Virus record (IMG/VR): IMGVR_UViG_3300034284_003265
Span: 27,194-91,193 of that record
Length of the DNA stretch: 64,000 bases
Strand: one strand, 5' to 3'
Origin: a virus
The position numbers were made by a program, and so were the translations under genes. Below, piece after piece: positions 14,837 to 24,400 of this stretch. Under the pieces are notes generated by a model. That model ran no database searches and was not told the origin of the DNA. It saw only the letters and a list, made by a program, of their open reading frames with translations. Position 1 is the stretch's first letter. The number at the start of each line of letters is the position of its first letter.

Positions 14837-16477
14837 ATGGCATTACAAGTAGTAGACATATTTGGCAATTTACAACCAGCAACTGGAAGAACTTTTCCAA
14901 AAAACTCTTTGGAAATAATTCCATATTTTAACAAATATAAAACCGGTGTTGGAGCTGTATTTAAAATAAATCCACAGGGCACATCTGTTAGTGATGATAA
15001 TAAAATAAAGCCAGAGTCCTATCAATCGTTATATGAATTTTATAGTCCTACTGAATTATTGAATAATGGATATGCACAAATTGGAGATAATAAGTATATT
15101 AAAATTTATAAAAAATACGATAGAACTTTTCAATTTTTTCAAAATTATTTTACAGAAACTTATACGCCAAAATCAGGAGGAACTCCTAAAATAAACGTAT
15201 TCGTCGATTTGGAGAAATATCCAATATTTAATGAAAGCATAGGCGATAGACTTTCTTGTTTAGCACAATATGATTCTATCAAATCTTCGACACTATCCAA
15301 TACACAACTTGGTTTTAGACGATTTTTTAACGTTCAAGCATTCAACTGGCCAACTGTTACAGACGCATTCAATTACGAATTTTCGTATAATCGATCATTA
15401 AATAGTGTTAAAGCTGACGTAAATTATATATTTGAAGAAATTAAAAATAAAGTTTCTTCGGGTCAACTTGATAAGAAACTAGTACCAGATTGCTTTTTAC
15501 CTGATCCTGATCCAGCATTACCAGGACCTCCTACACAAGCAATTAATGGTGTAGCAAATAAAGCTCCTGTAGTAGATAATCCTAATTTAAAACTACCGTC
15601 CCAAGAAGTAAAGGGGTTAGACGCAAATGCAGCACAACAAGCAGCATCACAAGCGCAAGGCGCAGCAAGTAATGCTGCATCTCAAGTACAAAGTGCGGCC
15701 GGTGGATTGACTAGCCAAGTACAAGGCGTCGCTGGTCAAGCTCAAGGTGCAATTGGTGGTGCTCAAGAATCAGCAGGAGGCGTGCTTAGTAATTTATCAT
15801 CCGGAGTTAAAGGTGCAATTGGAGGAGGAGCTTTAGGAGCTGGTATTGGAGCATTAGCCGGTGGCGGTAAAGGAGCATTAATAGGAGCCGGTGCTGGATT
15901 GGTTGCGGGTGGTGTAGCTGGTAAAGTATTTGATAAACTAAATCCTAAAGGTATTAAACCAGATGGGTTGGGTAAGGATTGGTCTCCAGATAAGTTTAGT
16001 CCTGAATCTATAGCTGGAAATGATAAATTTGTAAATGCTAAAACAGGTATGGTTGAATCTACGTCTGAATTAGCTAAAGGATTAAAAGGTGGATTGTTAG
16101 GTGGTGCTCTTGGAGCCGGTATTGGAGCATTAGCCGGTGGTGGTAAGGGAGCATTAATAGGTGGATTAAGTGGTACTGCACTTGGTACCGGATTATCTGT
16201 TGGAGGTGTAACAGGAGGAGCTTTAGCAGGTGGTGGGTTAGGGGCCGGAATCGGAGGAATAGTGGGAGGTGGAAAAGGAGCTGTAATTGGTGCCGTTTCA
16301 GGAGGAGCAGTTGGGGCGGCTGCAGCTAAATTAGCGAGTGTACAAAAAGGAATGCCTAAACCAAATATACCAAAACCACCTAGTACACCACGCATCAAGA
16401 CAGTCAAAATACCAAGACCATCAAATCCAAAAGGTGCAACAGATTTATTAAATTTACCTAAATCTCCGTTGGGTTAA
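14837..16477 (+). CDS. Baseplate-region protein with glycine-zipper domains
   Basis: The N-terminal 220 residues of this 546-residue protein form a mixed-composition domain ('VVDIFGNLQPATGRTFPKNS'). A Pro-rich linker and an Ala/Gln/Ser-rich helical stretch follow at about 255-320. The C-terminal half has two long glycine-zipper blocks with 'GALGAGIGALAGGGKGALIG' repeats, roughly at 325-360 and 415-500, separated by a polar stretch. Glycine zippers usually pack helices in membranes, so an ejected membrane-penetrating or pore-forming role during infection is plausible. It lies between the hub and gp25 genes. No tape-measure protein is otherwise recognised in the window, but this one seems too short for that role. 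Confidence 0.65.
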   Translation: MALQVVDIFGNLQPATGRTFPKNSLEIIPYFNKYKTGVGAVFKINPQGTSVSDDNKIKPESYQSLYEFYSPTELLNNGYAQIGDNKYIKIYKKYDRTFQFFQNYFTETYTPKSGGTPKINVFVDLEKYPIFNESIGDRLSCLAQYDSIKSSTLSNTQLGFRRFFNVQAFNWPTVTDAFNYEFSYNRSLNSVKADVNYIFEEIKNKVSSGQLDKKLVPDCFLPDPDPALPGPPTQAINGVANKAPVVDNPNLKLPSQEVKGLDANAAQQAASQAQGAASNAASQVQSAAGGLTSQVQGVAGQAQGAIGGAQESAGGVLSNLSSGVKGAIGGGALGAGIGALAGGGKGALIGAGAGLVAGGVAGKVFDKLNPKGIKPDGLGKDWSPDKFSPESIAGNDKFVNAKTGMVESTSELAKGLKGGLLGGALGAGIGALAGGGKGALIGGLSGTALGTGLSVGGVTGGALAGGGLGAGIGGIVGGGKGAVIGAVSGGAVGAAAAKLASVQKGMPKPNIPKPPSTPRIKTVKIPRPSNPKGATDLLNLPKSPLG

Positions 16478-16494
16478 TAATTATATATAATAGT

Positions 16495-16965
16495 ATGAAA
16501 ATAGAAGTATTAAAAGAATTCATCAAGAAAACGGTACAACAAGAAGTACGTAATGTAATACACTCTGAAATTAAACTTCAATTGGCAGAAATATTTTCCA
16601 AAGAAGTTGGTCAGAATAAGAAAAAGTCATCTGAATCTGACTTGGAACAACAAATTCTCAAAGAGTTGGAAACTATGGATGATGTTCAAGTTATCGAAGA
16701 GGAAGTTAAACCGGTCAAAAAGTTTGTAAAATATACAAACAATCCAATGTTGAATGATATTTTGAATCAAACTACAGGCGGAGTACCACAAGAAGGTGGT
16801 TTGGTTAGTATGATGGGAGGACTTGGCGGTGGATCAACACAAGTAATTGCGGAAGCAAAAGCTCCAGAGAATGCTCCTGAACCAGTAAAAAGTGTTTATA
16901 GTGCTATGAATAGAGATTATAGATCACTAATGAAAGCGGTAAACAAAAAACGTGGCGACAAGTAA
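16495..16965 (+). CDS. Protein of unknown function upstream of gp25
   Basis: This 156-residue protein has a helical, charged N-terminal half ('EFIKKTVQQEVRNVIHSEIK'), an acidic middle, a Gly-rich linker ('VSMMGGLGGGSTQ') and a basic C-terminal helix. It sits five bases upstream of gp25 in the same unit, so a tail-assembly role is likely. No family recognised. Confidence 0.6.
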   Translation: MKIEVLKEFIKKTVQQEVRNVIHSEIKLQLAEIFSKEVGQNKKKSSESDLEQQILKELETMDDVQVIEEEVKPVKKFVKYTNNPMLNDILNQTTGGVPQEGGLVSMMGGLGGGSTQVIAEAKAPENAPEPVKSVYSAMNRDYRSLMKAVNKKRGDK

Positions 16966-16970
16966 AATAA

Positions 16971-17372
16971 ATGGCAACTCCAACCAAATCTATAGGTTTA
17001 TCATTACCAATACAACTTGGTAATCAAGGTTATTTTAACACAAATAAAGATACGATCTCACAGATTGGTACAAATATTCAAAATTTATTGTTAACTATTC
17101 CTGGAGAAAGAAGATTTAATAATACATTTGGATCTGGATTATACAATTTATTATTTAATAATATAGGAGATGATATATCAAATGATATCATTATTGATGT
17201 AATTCAACGTGACGTTGACAAATTTATGCCTGGCACAACAATATTGAAAGTGGAACTATCTCCAATTCAACCAGATAATAATAGTAAAAATTCGATATTT
17301 ATAAGTATTACCTTTAGATATAACAATACTGTGGGTGAAACCGAGTTTAACTTGGAAACTAATAAAATCTAA
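16971..17372 (+). CDS. 25: Baseplate wedge subunit, gp25-like
   Basis: This 133-residue protein matches the gp25/GPW family in length and pattern: 'GLSLPIQLGNQGYFNTNKDT' near the N-terminus, 'IQNLLLTIPGERRFNNTFGSGL' in the middle (the conserved Pro-Gly-Glu-Arg region), and an alternating-strand C-terminal part. gp25 joins the wedge to the sheath baseplate interface and nucleates sheath assembly. The last base overlaps the ATG of the gp6-like gene, the order 25-6 seen in T4-like cyanophages. Confidence 0.92.
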   Translation: MATPTKSIGLSLPIQLGNQGYFNTNKDTISQIGTNIQNLLLTIPGERRFNNTFGSGLYNLLFNNIGDDISNDIIIDVIQRDVDKFMPGTTILKVELSPIQPDNNSKNSIFISITFRYNNTVGETEFNLETNKI

Positions 17373-19351
17373 TGTCAACGCTAATTAACAAAACATTTGA
17401 CGCGAATACAAAAGATGTAAATTATCTTAATAGAGATTTTACGTCTTTACGTCAACAACTAATTGATTTCACAAAACAATACTATCCACAAAGTTATAAA
17501 GATTTTAGTGAAAGTTCTCCAGGTCAAATTTTTATAGACCAAGCGGCGTATGTTGGAGATGTATTATCTTACTATACAGATCAGCAATTTTTCGAAAGTT
17601 ATATTCAATTTGCTCAAGATCGTAGAAATATTATAAATTCGGCTAAATATTTGGGTTATAAACCAAAAGTGTCTTCAGCATCTTCATCTGATGTTGATGT
17701 ATTCCAATTATTACCATCTATTCGTACCAAGGATAATGAATATATTCCAGATGAACGTTATTGTTTGATACTACAACCATTTTCACAACTATCTAGTACG
17801 CCAGGAGTCAATTTCGTAATAGAAGAAAGTATAGATTTTAGTCAAGATACTAAATTTTCCCCTAGAGAAATAACTGTGTATAGCCGTGATAACACAGGTG
17901 CTCCTCAATTCTATCTAATCAAGAAAGCAGCTAAAGCTTATTCTGGAACAGTAATTACTAAACAAGTTAGTGTGGCGGATCAAGTGCCTTTTTATAGTCT
18001 AATATTAGATGAAACGAATGTTCTTAAAATTATAAGTGTAATTGATAGTAATAACAACAATTACTACGAAGTAAATTATTTAGCTCAAGACACAATTCCA
18101 ATTGAAGTTGATAACGTACCACTAAACAATCAAACTCTATCTCCATACAGAAGTGAAACTCCTAAAATTCTAAAGTATTTGAGAACAGAAAAACGTTTTG
18201 TTACCGTTGTCGATGAAAATAATAAAACTACTTTACAATTTGGTGCAAATACTGAAAATTTTGAGAATACTATTGTTATACCAAATCCTACTAATGTTGG
18301 CGTAGCACTATCTAATTTAAAAAATCTAAACATTTCATTGGATAATACTAATGCGTTAAAAGAAAAGTCGTATGGTATGTCTCCATCTAATACGACATTG
18401 ACTATAACGTATGTTATAGGCGGAGGTTTAAATTCAAACGTAAACTCTGGGGAAATCAACAAGATTTTAGGAATTTCTTATTTAAATGATACTACATCAT
18501 TAACTGACAGCGAAGTTATATTATTGAATACTATAAAAAATTCTTTAAGAGTAAACAATATAGAGGCTGCTACAGGCGGTGACGATGCTGAATCTGACGA
18601 AGAAATTAGACAAAATGCAATGTTGAATTTTTCCACACAAAATCGTATGGTTACAGAAGACGATTTCTTGTTGAGAATTTATGCATTGCCACCGCAATTA
18701 GGCAATATAGCTAAAGCGTTTGTACAAAGTAATTTAACTAGAGAAGTTCAATATAATGGATTGATTAGTGGTATTTTAAATACAGAAAACAATTCAACTG
18801 TAAATTTAGCTCCATTAAATCCTCTTGACAGAAAGAAATTCTTACAGTCAAATAGCCCATTTACTAATAATTTATATTTGCTTGGATATGATGCAAATAA
18901 AAATTTAACACAAGTAAATCCAGCAACTCTTCAAAATCTAACCACATATATTCAGAACTATAAGATTCTGACAGATAAGATTAATATCATCGATGGTTAC
19001 ATAATCAACATTGGAGTTGAATTTAAAATAACTGTATTTAAAGGATTTAATAAATCTGAAGTGTTAAATAACTGTATACAATCTGTAAAATCATTTTTTG
19101 ATATAGATAAATGGAGTTTTAACCAACCAATAAATTTAAGTCAAATAAATTTCGAGATAATGCAAAATGAAGGCGTTCAATCCGTGAGCGACATTGTTAT
19201 AAAAAACTTAACTATTGATGACGGTAATTATTCTTCCGTTGCATACAATATTAGTATCGCGACACAAAATAATATAGTGTATCCACCAAAGGATCCTGCT
19301 GTATTTGAAGTTAAGTTTCCAGATTCTGACATAAAAGGACTTGTAGTATAA
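17372..19351 (+). CDS. 6: Baseplate wedge subunit, gp6-like (baseplate J family)
   Basis: At 659 residues this has nearly the length of T4 gp6 (660). The N-terminus 'VNYLNRDFTSLRQQLIDFTK' and 'ESSPGQIFIDQAAYVGDVLSYYTD' are typical of the family. A baseplate J-like centre includes 'EAATGGDDAESDEEIRQNAM' and 'RMVTEDDFLLRI', the conserved turn before the domain in which subunits dimerise. In T4, gp6 makes the inner ring of the baseplate. It is followed immediately by a DNRLRE-like protein rather than a recognisable gp7. Confidence 0.92.
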   Translation: MSTLINKTFDANTKDVNYLNRDFTSLRQQLIDFTKQYYPQSYKDFSESSPGQIFIDQAAYVGDVLSYYTDQQFFESYIQFAQDRRNIINSAKYLGYKPKVSSASSSDVDVFQLLPSIRTKDNEYIPDERYCLILQPFSQLSSTPGVNFVIEESIDFSQDTKFSPREITVYSRDNTGAPQFYLIKKAAKAYSGTVITKQVSVADQVPFYSLILDETNVLKIISVIDSNNNNYYEVNYLAQDTIPIEVDNVPLNNQTLSPYRSETPKILKYLRTEKRFVTVVDENNKTTLQFGANTENFENTIVIPNPTNVGVALSNLKNLNISLDNTNALKEKSYGMSPSNTTLTITYVIGGGLNSNVNSGEINKILGISYLNDTTSLTDSEVILLNTIKNSLRVNNIEAATGGDDAESDEEIRQNAMLNFSTQNRMVTEDDFLLRIYALPPQLGNIAKAFVQSNLTREVQYNGLISGILNTENNSTVNLAPLNPLDRKKFLQSNSPFTNNLYLLGYDANKNLTQVNPATLQNLTTYIQNYKILTDKINIIDGYIINIGVEFKITVFKGFNKSEVLNNCIQSVKSFFDIDKWSFNQPINLSQINFEIMQNEGVQSVSDIVIKNLTIDDGNYSSVAYNISIATQNNIVYPPKDPAVFEVKFPDSDIKGLVV

Positions 19352-19352
19352 T

Positions 19353-21020
19353 ATGCACACATTTATTTATCCATCTCAAGATACCTACATAAACAATTCG
19401 CCTGAATTTGTCAATAAAAATTTTGGCATTGATGAAATTTTAGAAATCTACGCTTCCAATATTGGTAATTCCGTAGTTTACACAGATCCAGTTTGGCACG
19501 ATGCGCCACAGACTGCTTCCTCTTATGGAAACAATGGATGGTTAGCCTATACAACATCCTCATTATTTATTTATTCAGGAAGTGCTTGGTATGCATATTC
19601 TTTAACTTCGTCTGTAATACCAAATACATCTTTTATATCAAATTTTACCGGAAGATTATCTAATAAAACAAATCCTCCACGAAAACCACTTTACATTTCA
19701 GGATCAGCTACTTTTGCATCTGGATCTTTTGTTGGACAGTTTACCTCAGCTCAATGTGTAACTTCTTCATTTAGTGGAAGTTTTAGTAGTTCTAGCTTTA
19801 AAGGAATCATCAGTACCAATACGTCTAGTAATTTATACTATGTCGATGTAGTAAATTTCGCTGGATATTTTAAAGGGATTTATAGTGGATCATTTGAAAG
19901 ACCATCTACAGCTACATATCTGAATAGACCTGAATTTTCAAGAACATTGATAAAGTTTGATTTAACTGAGTTAAGTAAATCTGTATCAGATAATAATATA
20001 AGCGGTTCTAATATTAAATTTACTTTGAATTTGAAAGCATGTGGATCTAGAAATTTACCACTAAATTATAGTATATATGCTTATCCAGTCAGTCAAAGTT
20101 GGAATAATGGAAATGGAAGATATGCAGATCACGGATCTCAATTGGGATCTAGTTGGTTATATAGAAACTACGATGGAAATGGTTTATGGTATGGGAATTC
20201 GATATCAAATAGTTATCAACAAGTAGATTATTTGACGAATCCATCTTATGCTAGTGCTAGTTTTCAAAATCAAGGAGGTACGTGGTATTATAAAGTACCA
20301 GCTTCTTATACAAACAAGCCAAAATGGATTTGCAATTCAACGAAGTATCCATCTTTGGTAAATGCAAGTTTAATTTGTAGTCAGTCATTTAGTTACGGAC
20401 AACAAAGTGACGTTACTATGGATATAACTAAAATCGTTAGAGGATGGTTATGTGGATGCGTTCCAAATCAAGGACTTATGTTATTGAGTTCTTTGGAAAT
20501 TTCAACTCCTCCATTACAACCAACCAATGGACTACTACAGTTTTTTAGTAAAGAAACAAATACTATTTATAGTCCATATATTGATGTAGCCTGGGATGAC
20601 AGTATATTTAATACCGGAAGTTTGAAACCTGTTTCAGGATCAATTCAAAATTTAATTACATTGAATTACTTGAAAGAAGCCTATAAAGCTGGAAGTTTAC
20701 CAAAAATATTTGTATTTGCTAGAGATAGATATCCGTTGAAAAACTTCCAAAAAGCTTATCAACAACCAGCTATGGTTACGCCGCAGTATCTTCCAACTAG
20801 CTCATATTATATGATTAAGGACGCTGAATCAGAAGAAGTTTTAGTGGGATTTGATCAATATACAAAGTTGAGTTGTGATCCAAATCAAGGTAATTATTTT
20901 AAATTACAAACAACTGGATTGCCACAAGAAAGATATTTGAAAATATTTATAAAATCGGAATATAAAGATGGAACTATAGATATTACAGATACCCAAAAAA
21001 TATTTAAGATAACAAGATAA
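19353..21020 (+). CDS. Baseplate or tail protein with DNRLRE-like carbohydrate-binding pattern
   Basis: This 555-residue protein begins 'IYPSQDTYINNSPEFVNKNFG', then has a strand 'FSRTLIKFDLTEL', 'YAYPVSQSWNNGNGRYADHG' and 'DVTMDITKIVRGWLCG'. This series of motifs is that of the DNRLRE or CBM96-like beta-sandwich domains found on secreted proteins. An insertion between about 50 and 180 contains the Ser/Gly 'SFSGSFSSSSFKG' units seen in the fibre genes. Placement between gp6 and the large LamG-like gene implies a baseplate or side-fibre component that may bind glycans. It starts one base after the previous stop. Confidence 0.65.
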   Translation: MHTFIYPSQDTYINNSPEFVNKNFGIDEILEIYASNIGNSVVYTDPVWHDAPQTASSYGNNGWLAYTTSSLFIYSGSAWYAYSLTSSVIPNTSFISNFTGRLSNKTNPPRKPLYISGSATFASGSFVGQFTSAQCVTSSFSGSFSSSSFKGIISTNTSSNLYYVDVVNFAGYFKGIYSGSFERPSTATYLNRPEFSRTLIKFDLTELSKSVSDNNISGSNIKFTLNLKACGSRNLPLNYSIYAYPVSQSWNNGNGRYADHGSQLGSSWLYRNYDGNGLWYGNSISNSYQQVDYLTNPSYASASFQNQGGTWYYKVPASYTNKPKWICNSTKYPSLVNASLICSQSFSYGQQSDVTMDITKIVRGWLCGCVPNQGLMLLSSLEISTPPLQPTNGLLQFFSKETNTIYSPYIDVAWDDSIFNTGSLKPVSGSIQNLITLNYLKEAYKAGSLPKIFVFARDRYPLKNFQKAYQQPAMVTPQYLPTSSYYMIKDAESEEVLVGFDQYTKLSCDPNQGNYFKLQTTGLPQERYLKIFIKSEYKDGTIDITDTQKIFKITR

Positions 21021-21021
21021 T

Positions 21022-21495
21022 ATGGCGGATATACAATTAAATTATGATGTAGCTACAGATGAAGTTTCAAGCTTTAAAAATTTTGGAACATTCACTAACA
21101 ATTTGGATTCTTTTGGCAATTTCCAATTGGTATTTTCTGCGGCTCAGTCTGTTAATGGAAACGTTAATTATGTTAAAGTTCCATTAAAAACATTCTTATA
21201 CAACGAGAATAAAATTCTTGATGCAAATACTGCAGATTTTACTGAACTTCAAACTGTTCAACAAGAAGAAAAACGTAATGTGGATGAAGTTTTGAATCAA
21301 TATAATAATCTACTTGAAGAAAATAGAATTCTCAATCAGACGGTTAATGAATTGGTTGAGAAGTATGAGAACAATGATGATAAACAAGTAATCGCAGAGC
21401 AAAAGAGAACAATAATCGGCCTTAGAATTCAATTGGGACAGGGATCTGTTCCATCAGACTTTTCAGATGACTTTCCGTTTTTACCACTAGTATAA
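21022..21495 (+). CDS. Tail protein with C-terminal coiled coil
   Basis: This 157-residue protein has a beta-rich N-terminal half and a coiled coil from about residue 85 ('EEKRNVDEVLNQYNNLLEEN'). The gene is tightly packed between two tail genes, with one-base gaps on both sides. It probably makes a trimeric or dimeric connector between baseplate proteins. No family recognised. Confidence 0.6.
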   Translation: MADIQLNYDVATDEVSSFKNFGTFTNNLDSFGNFQLVFSAAQSVNGNVNYVKVPLKTFLYNENKILDANTADFTELQTVQQEEKRNVDEVLNQYNNLLEENRILNQTVNELVEKYENNDDKQVIAEQKRTIIGLRIQLGQGSVPSDFSDDFPFLPLV

Positions 21496-21496
21496 T

Positions 21497-24400
21497 ATGC
21501 CTTACGACTATTTAACAATTAATGAACTTGATCTCGCTAATGGTATAGCAAGTGCTTCGTATTTTCAACAAGACTTACAATCTTTATACGAACAACAAGT
21601 TTTAAACTCTGAAAACTTTTTCGGGGACACGAATGATGATATATTAGAATTAAGCGTTTATAATAGTAACCAAGAGCCAATTCTTTTTAATAGGGTAATA
21701 CCGAAAACAACTTATAGCATCGTACAATCGTCGTATAAAGATATAAACAACGTTCAACGATCATATAAAGTTGCAAATCCATTTACAAATTATGCTTTAT
21801 ATGGCAATGAATTGTTGTTACACAGTCAATTCGATCTTAAGTTTGATGAATTAAGCCCTGGTTTGTATTATGTTCTATATAATCCAATTAGAAACATTGC
21901 TGGGAATACGTCTAATAGATTATTTATAAAAGAAATATCTCCAAGTCGAACCGAATTAAGATTGTCTTACGCATTTGATCCAACTCTTAATGAAGCCAAT
22001 AGAGTAGATTCAGTAAAAATATCAGCATTTGCGGATAAAAAATTTGTTTTCTTACAAGTAATAGACCAAATTATTCCTATCGTAGATAGAAACCCTATAG
22101 ACGAATCATTTAACGCAAATTCTCCTAATTTTAATTATTTGAAATATGCACAACTACTTGGGTTTAAATCTTCGGCTGAATTGCAAGAATTTATAAATTC
22201 AGTTTACGTTGGCTATAATAAAGTTGTAAATCTATCTAATGATGCTGATTCTGTAATTAGTCAGAATATAAAATTTGCAGGAATTGCCGAACAAATAAAA
22301 AACTTTGTTTACACTTATAATGAAACTGAATTTTCCCAGGACGAAATACTGACGGCTATTTCATTGATTGTAGCAAAAGTAAGTCAAGACGCAATATTAC
22401 AAAGAACAACTTTAACAGACACAGATCTCGCCGAAACAGTAAATGTATTTGTAGAAATCGCATACAGATATTGGTTGCAACCAAAGATTACAGAATTATT
22501 AAATGACTATAGTCTAAAGTTTTATGGATTTTATAAAAATGCATTAAATTTTGATAATGGAAATTTAGTAAAAATATTAACTCACACAAGTTATTTAAAT
22601 GTAGTAGATAATCGTATTAACGTTCAAATTAAATTAGATAGTCCACTTCCATCTGAGTATTCTATAAGAGACACTTGTTGGATTTCTAACATCTCATTGG
22701 CTCCTTTATATTTTAAAATTAACTTATATACTGCTCCGATTTCACGAAAAGTTTATTTGAATGGAGTTAATTTTACAGTTGCAGTACCATCTGTTAATCC
22801 AACGAATGACAAGTTTAACGCTACAAATGATAATACATTATTTGCAGCTAAAGCTAGAACTCAACAAAAAATAAATGATTTGTTGATTAACTATAATGAT
22901 TTTAGCAATTTTATTAATTTTTCTTCCGCTGAATTAAGAACTAAGATAGCTAAAAGTAAAATTTCTAAATATGACTCATATGAAACATCCAAGAGTCAAA
23001 TAAAGAACCAAGCATCCGCAACATCTAACATTTCTATATCTGCTTCGTATTCAAATGATTTTACTAAGATTATAAACGAACAAATTTCATTACTAGATAG
23101 CTTCGATGAATATGAATCTTATCTATTTTATTCTACATCTAGTATAGATCAAAAAATAGAAGATGGCATAAGTTTTGATAAAAGCAATTACAATTCTTTA
23201 TTTTATCAATTGCCAGAGTATATTAAGACCGAAGAATCCAATGCTGATTATATAAAGTTTACAGCAATGGTTGGACATTTCTTCGACAACATTTTGGTTT
23301 TTGTTAAGAAGTTTCCGAAATCTTATCCAATTAATTGGGACGATAACAATAGTTATCCTAAAAATTATATAGAAGAATTATTAAATAATTTTAACTGGGA
23401 TGTTACTAATTTTAAGTTTAACAAAAGCGATGTAAATCAATTGTTGTTTAACAATACGCAAATGTCTGGAAGTTTATCATCCTCATATTTTGATTATGCT
23501 AAATCTATATTTAATAGAATAACAAATAATTTAAGTTACATATATAAAACTAAAGGAACATCTACATCGTTTAATCTGATCCGTTCAATTTTTGGAATAT
23601 CTTCAGATTTGATTAATGTAGTTGAATATAGCAGTCCAAATGTTTTAATAAATAGAAATGTTTACTATGATTTTGATGATATAGTGTATGCTACTAAGTA
23701 TCAAGATAATCAATTCATTAACTTCAATTTTACGAGTAGTGAATTTAAATATTTAGTTACTCAAGATAGTTTGAGTGGAAGCTATACAGGAAGTTATAAC
23801 GGAGACACAATATATTTAACAAGATCTTATATAGAAAATTTTACAGGAGTTTCTACTGTAGAATGTACATTTAGATCAAATGAATGGAATAAATATAATT
23901 ATAAAGATAAAATTCCACTTATTAAGAAACTAAGAAATGATAATTTAGACTGGCAAGTTTATTTGTATAAAACAAAACAAAGAGAATCTGCAAAATTAAT
24001 TTTTGAATTAAGTCCTATAGGATCCACAATAGCTACATCCAGTATAGAAAGTATTGAAATGCCTTATTTAAATGGCGATTTTTATACTTTCATGGTTAGA
24101 AAAGAACCAAATGATTCAATAAGATTTGATGCGTTGTCACCGTCATCCTCAATGACATCAAGCATTGGATATTATGGAAATTATAATGTAACTCAATCTA
24201 TCTGTGAAACTTTTTATCCAAATGCGTACAAGTATATACCTCAGACATATACATTATATGTAAATCAATATTATGGAAGTTTATTAAATTTCACAGATAA
24301 AAAAACCAAGACGATATTGTATGATCAAAATCAATATTTCTCTTCTGGAAGTTACTATGTTGGAAACTTTTCATCTTCTATTCAATTTAATGGAAATATA

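Noticed and set aside
15763-16407. Long minus-strand Pro-rich reading frame of 214 residues
   Set aside because: It is the antisense of the Gly/Ala-rich codons of the glycine-zipper gene; its Pro-rich composition is a by-product and it has no start signal.
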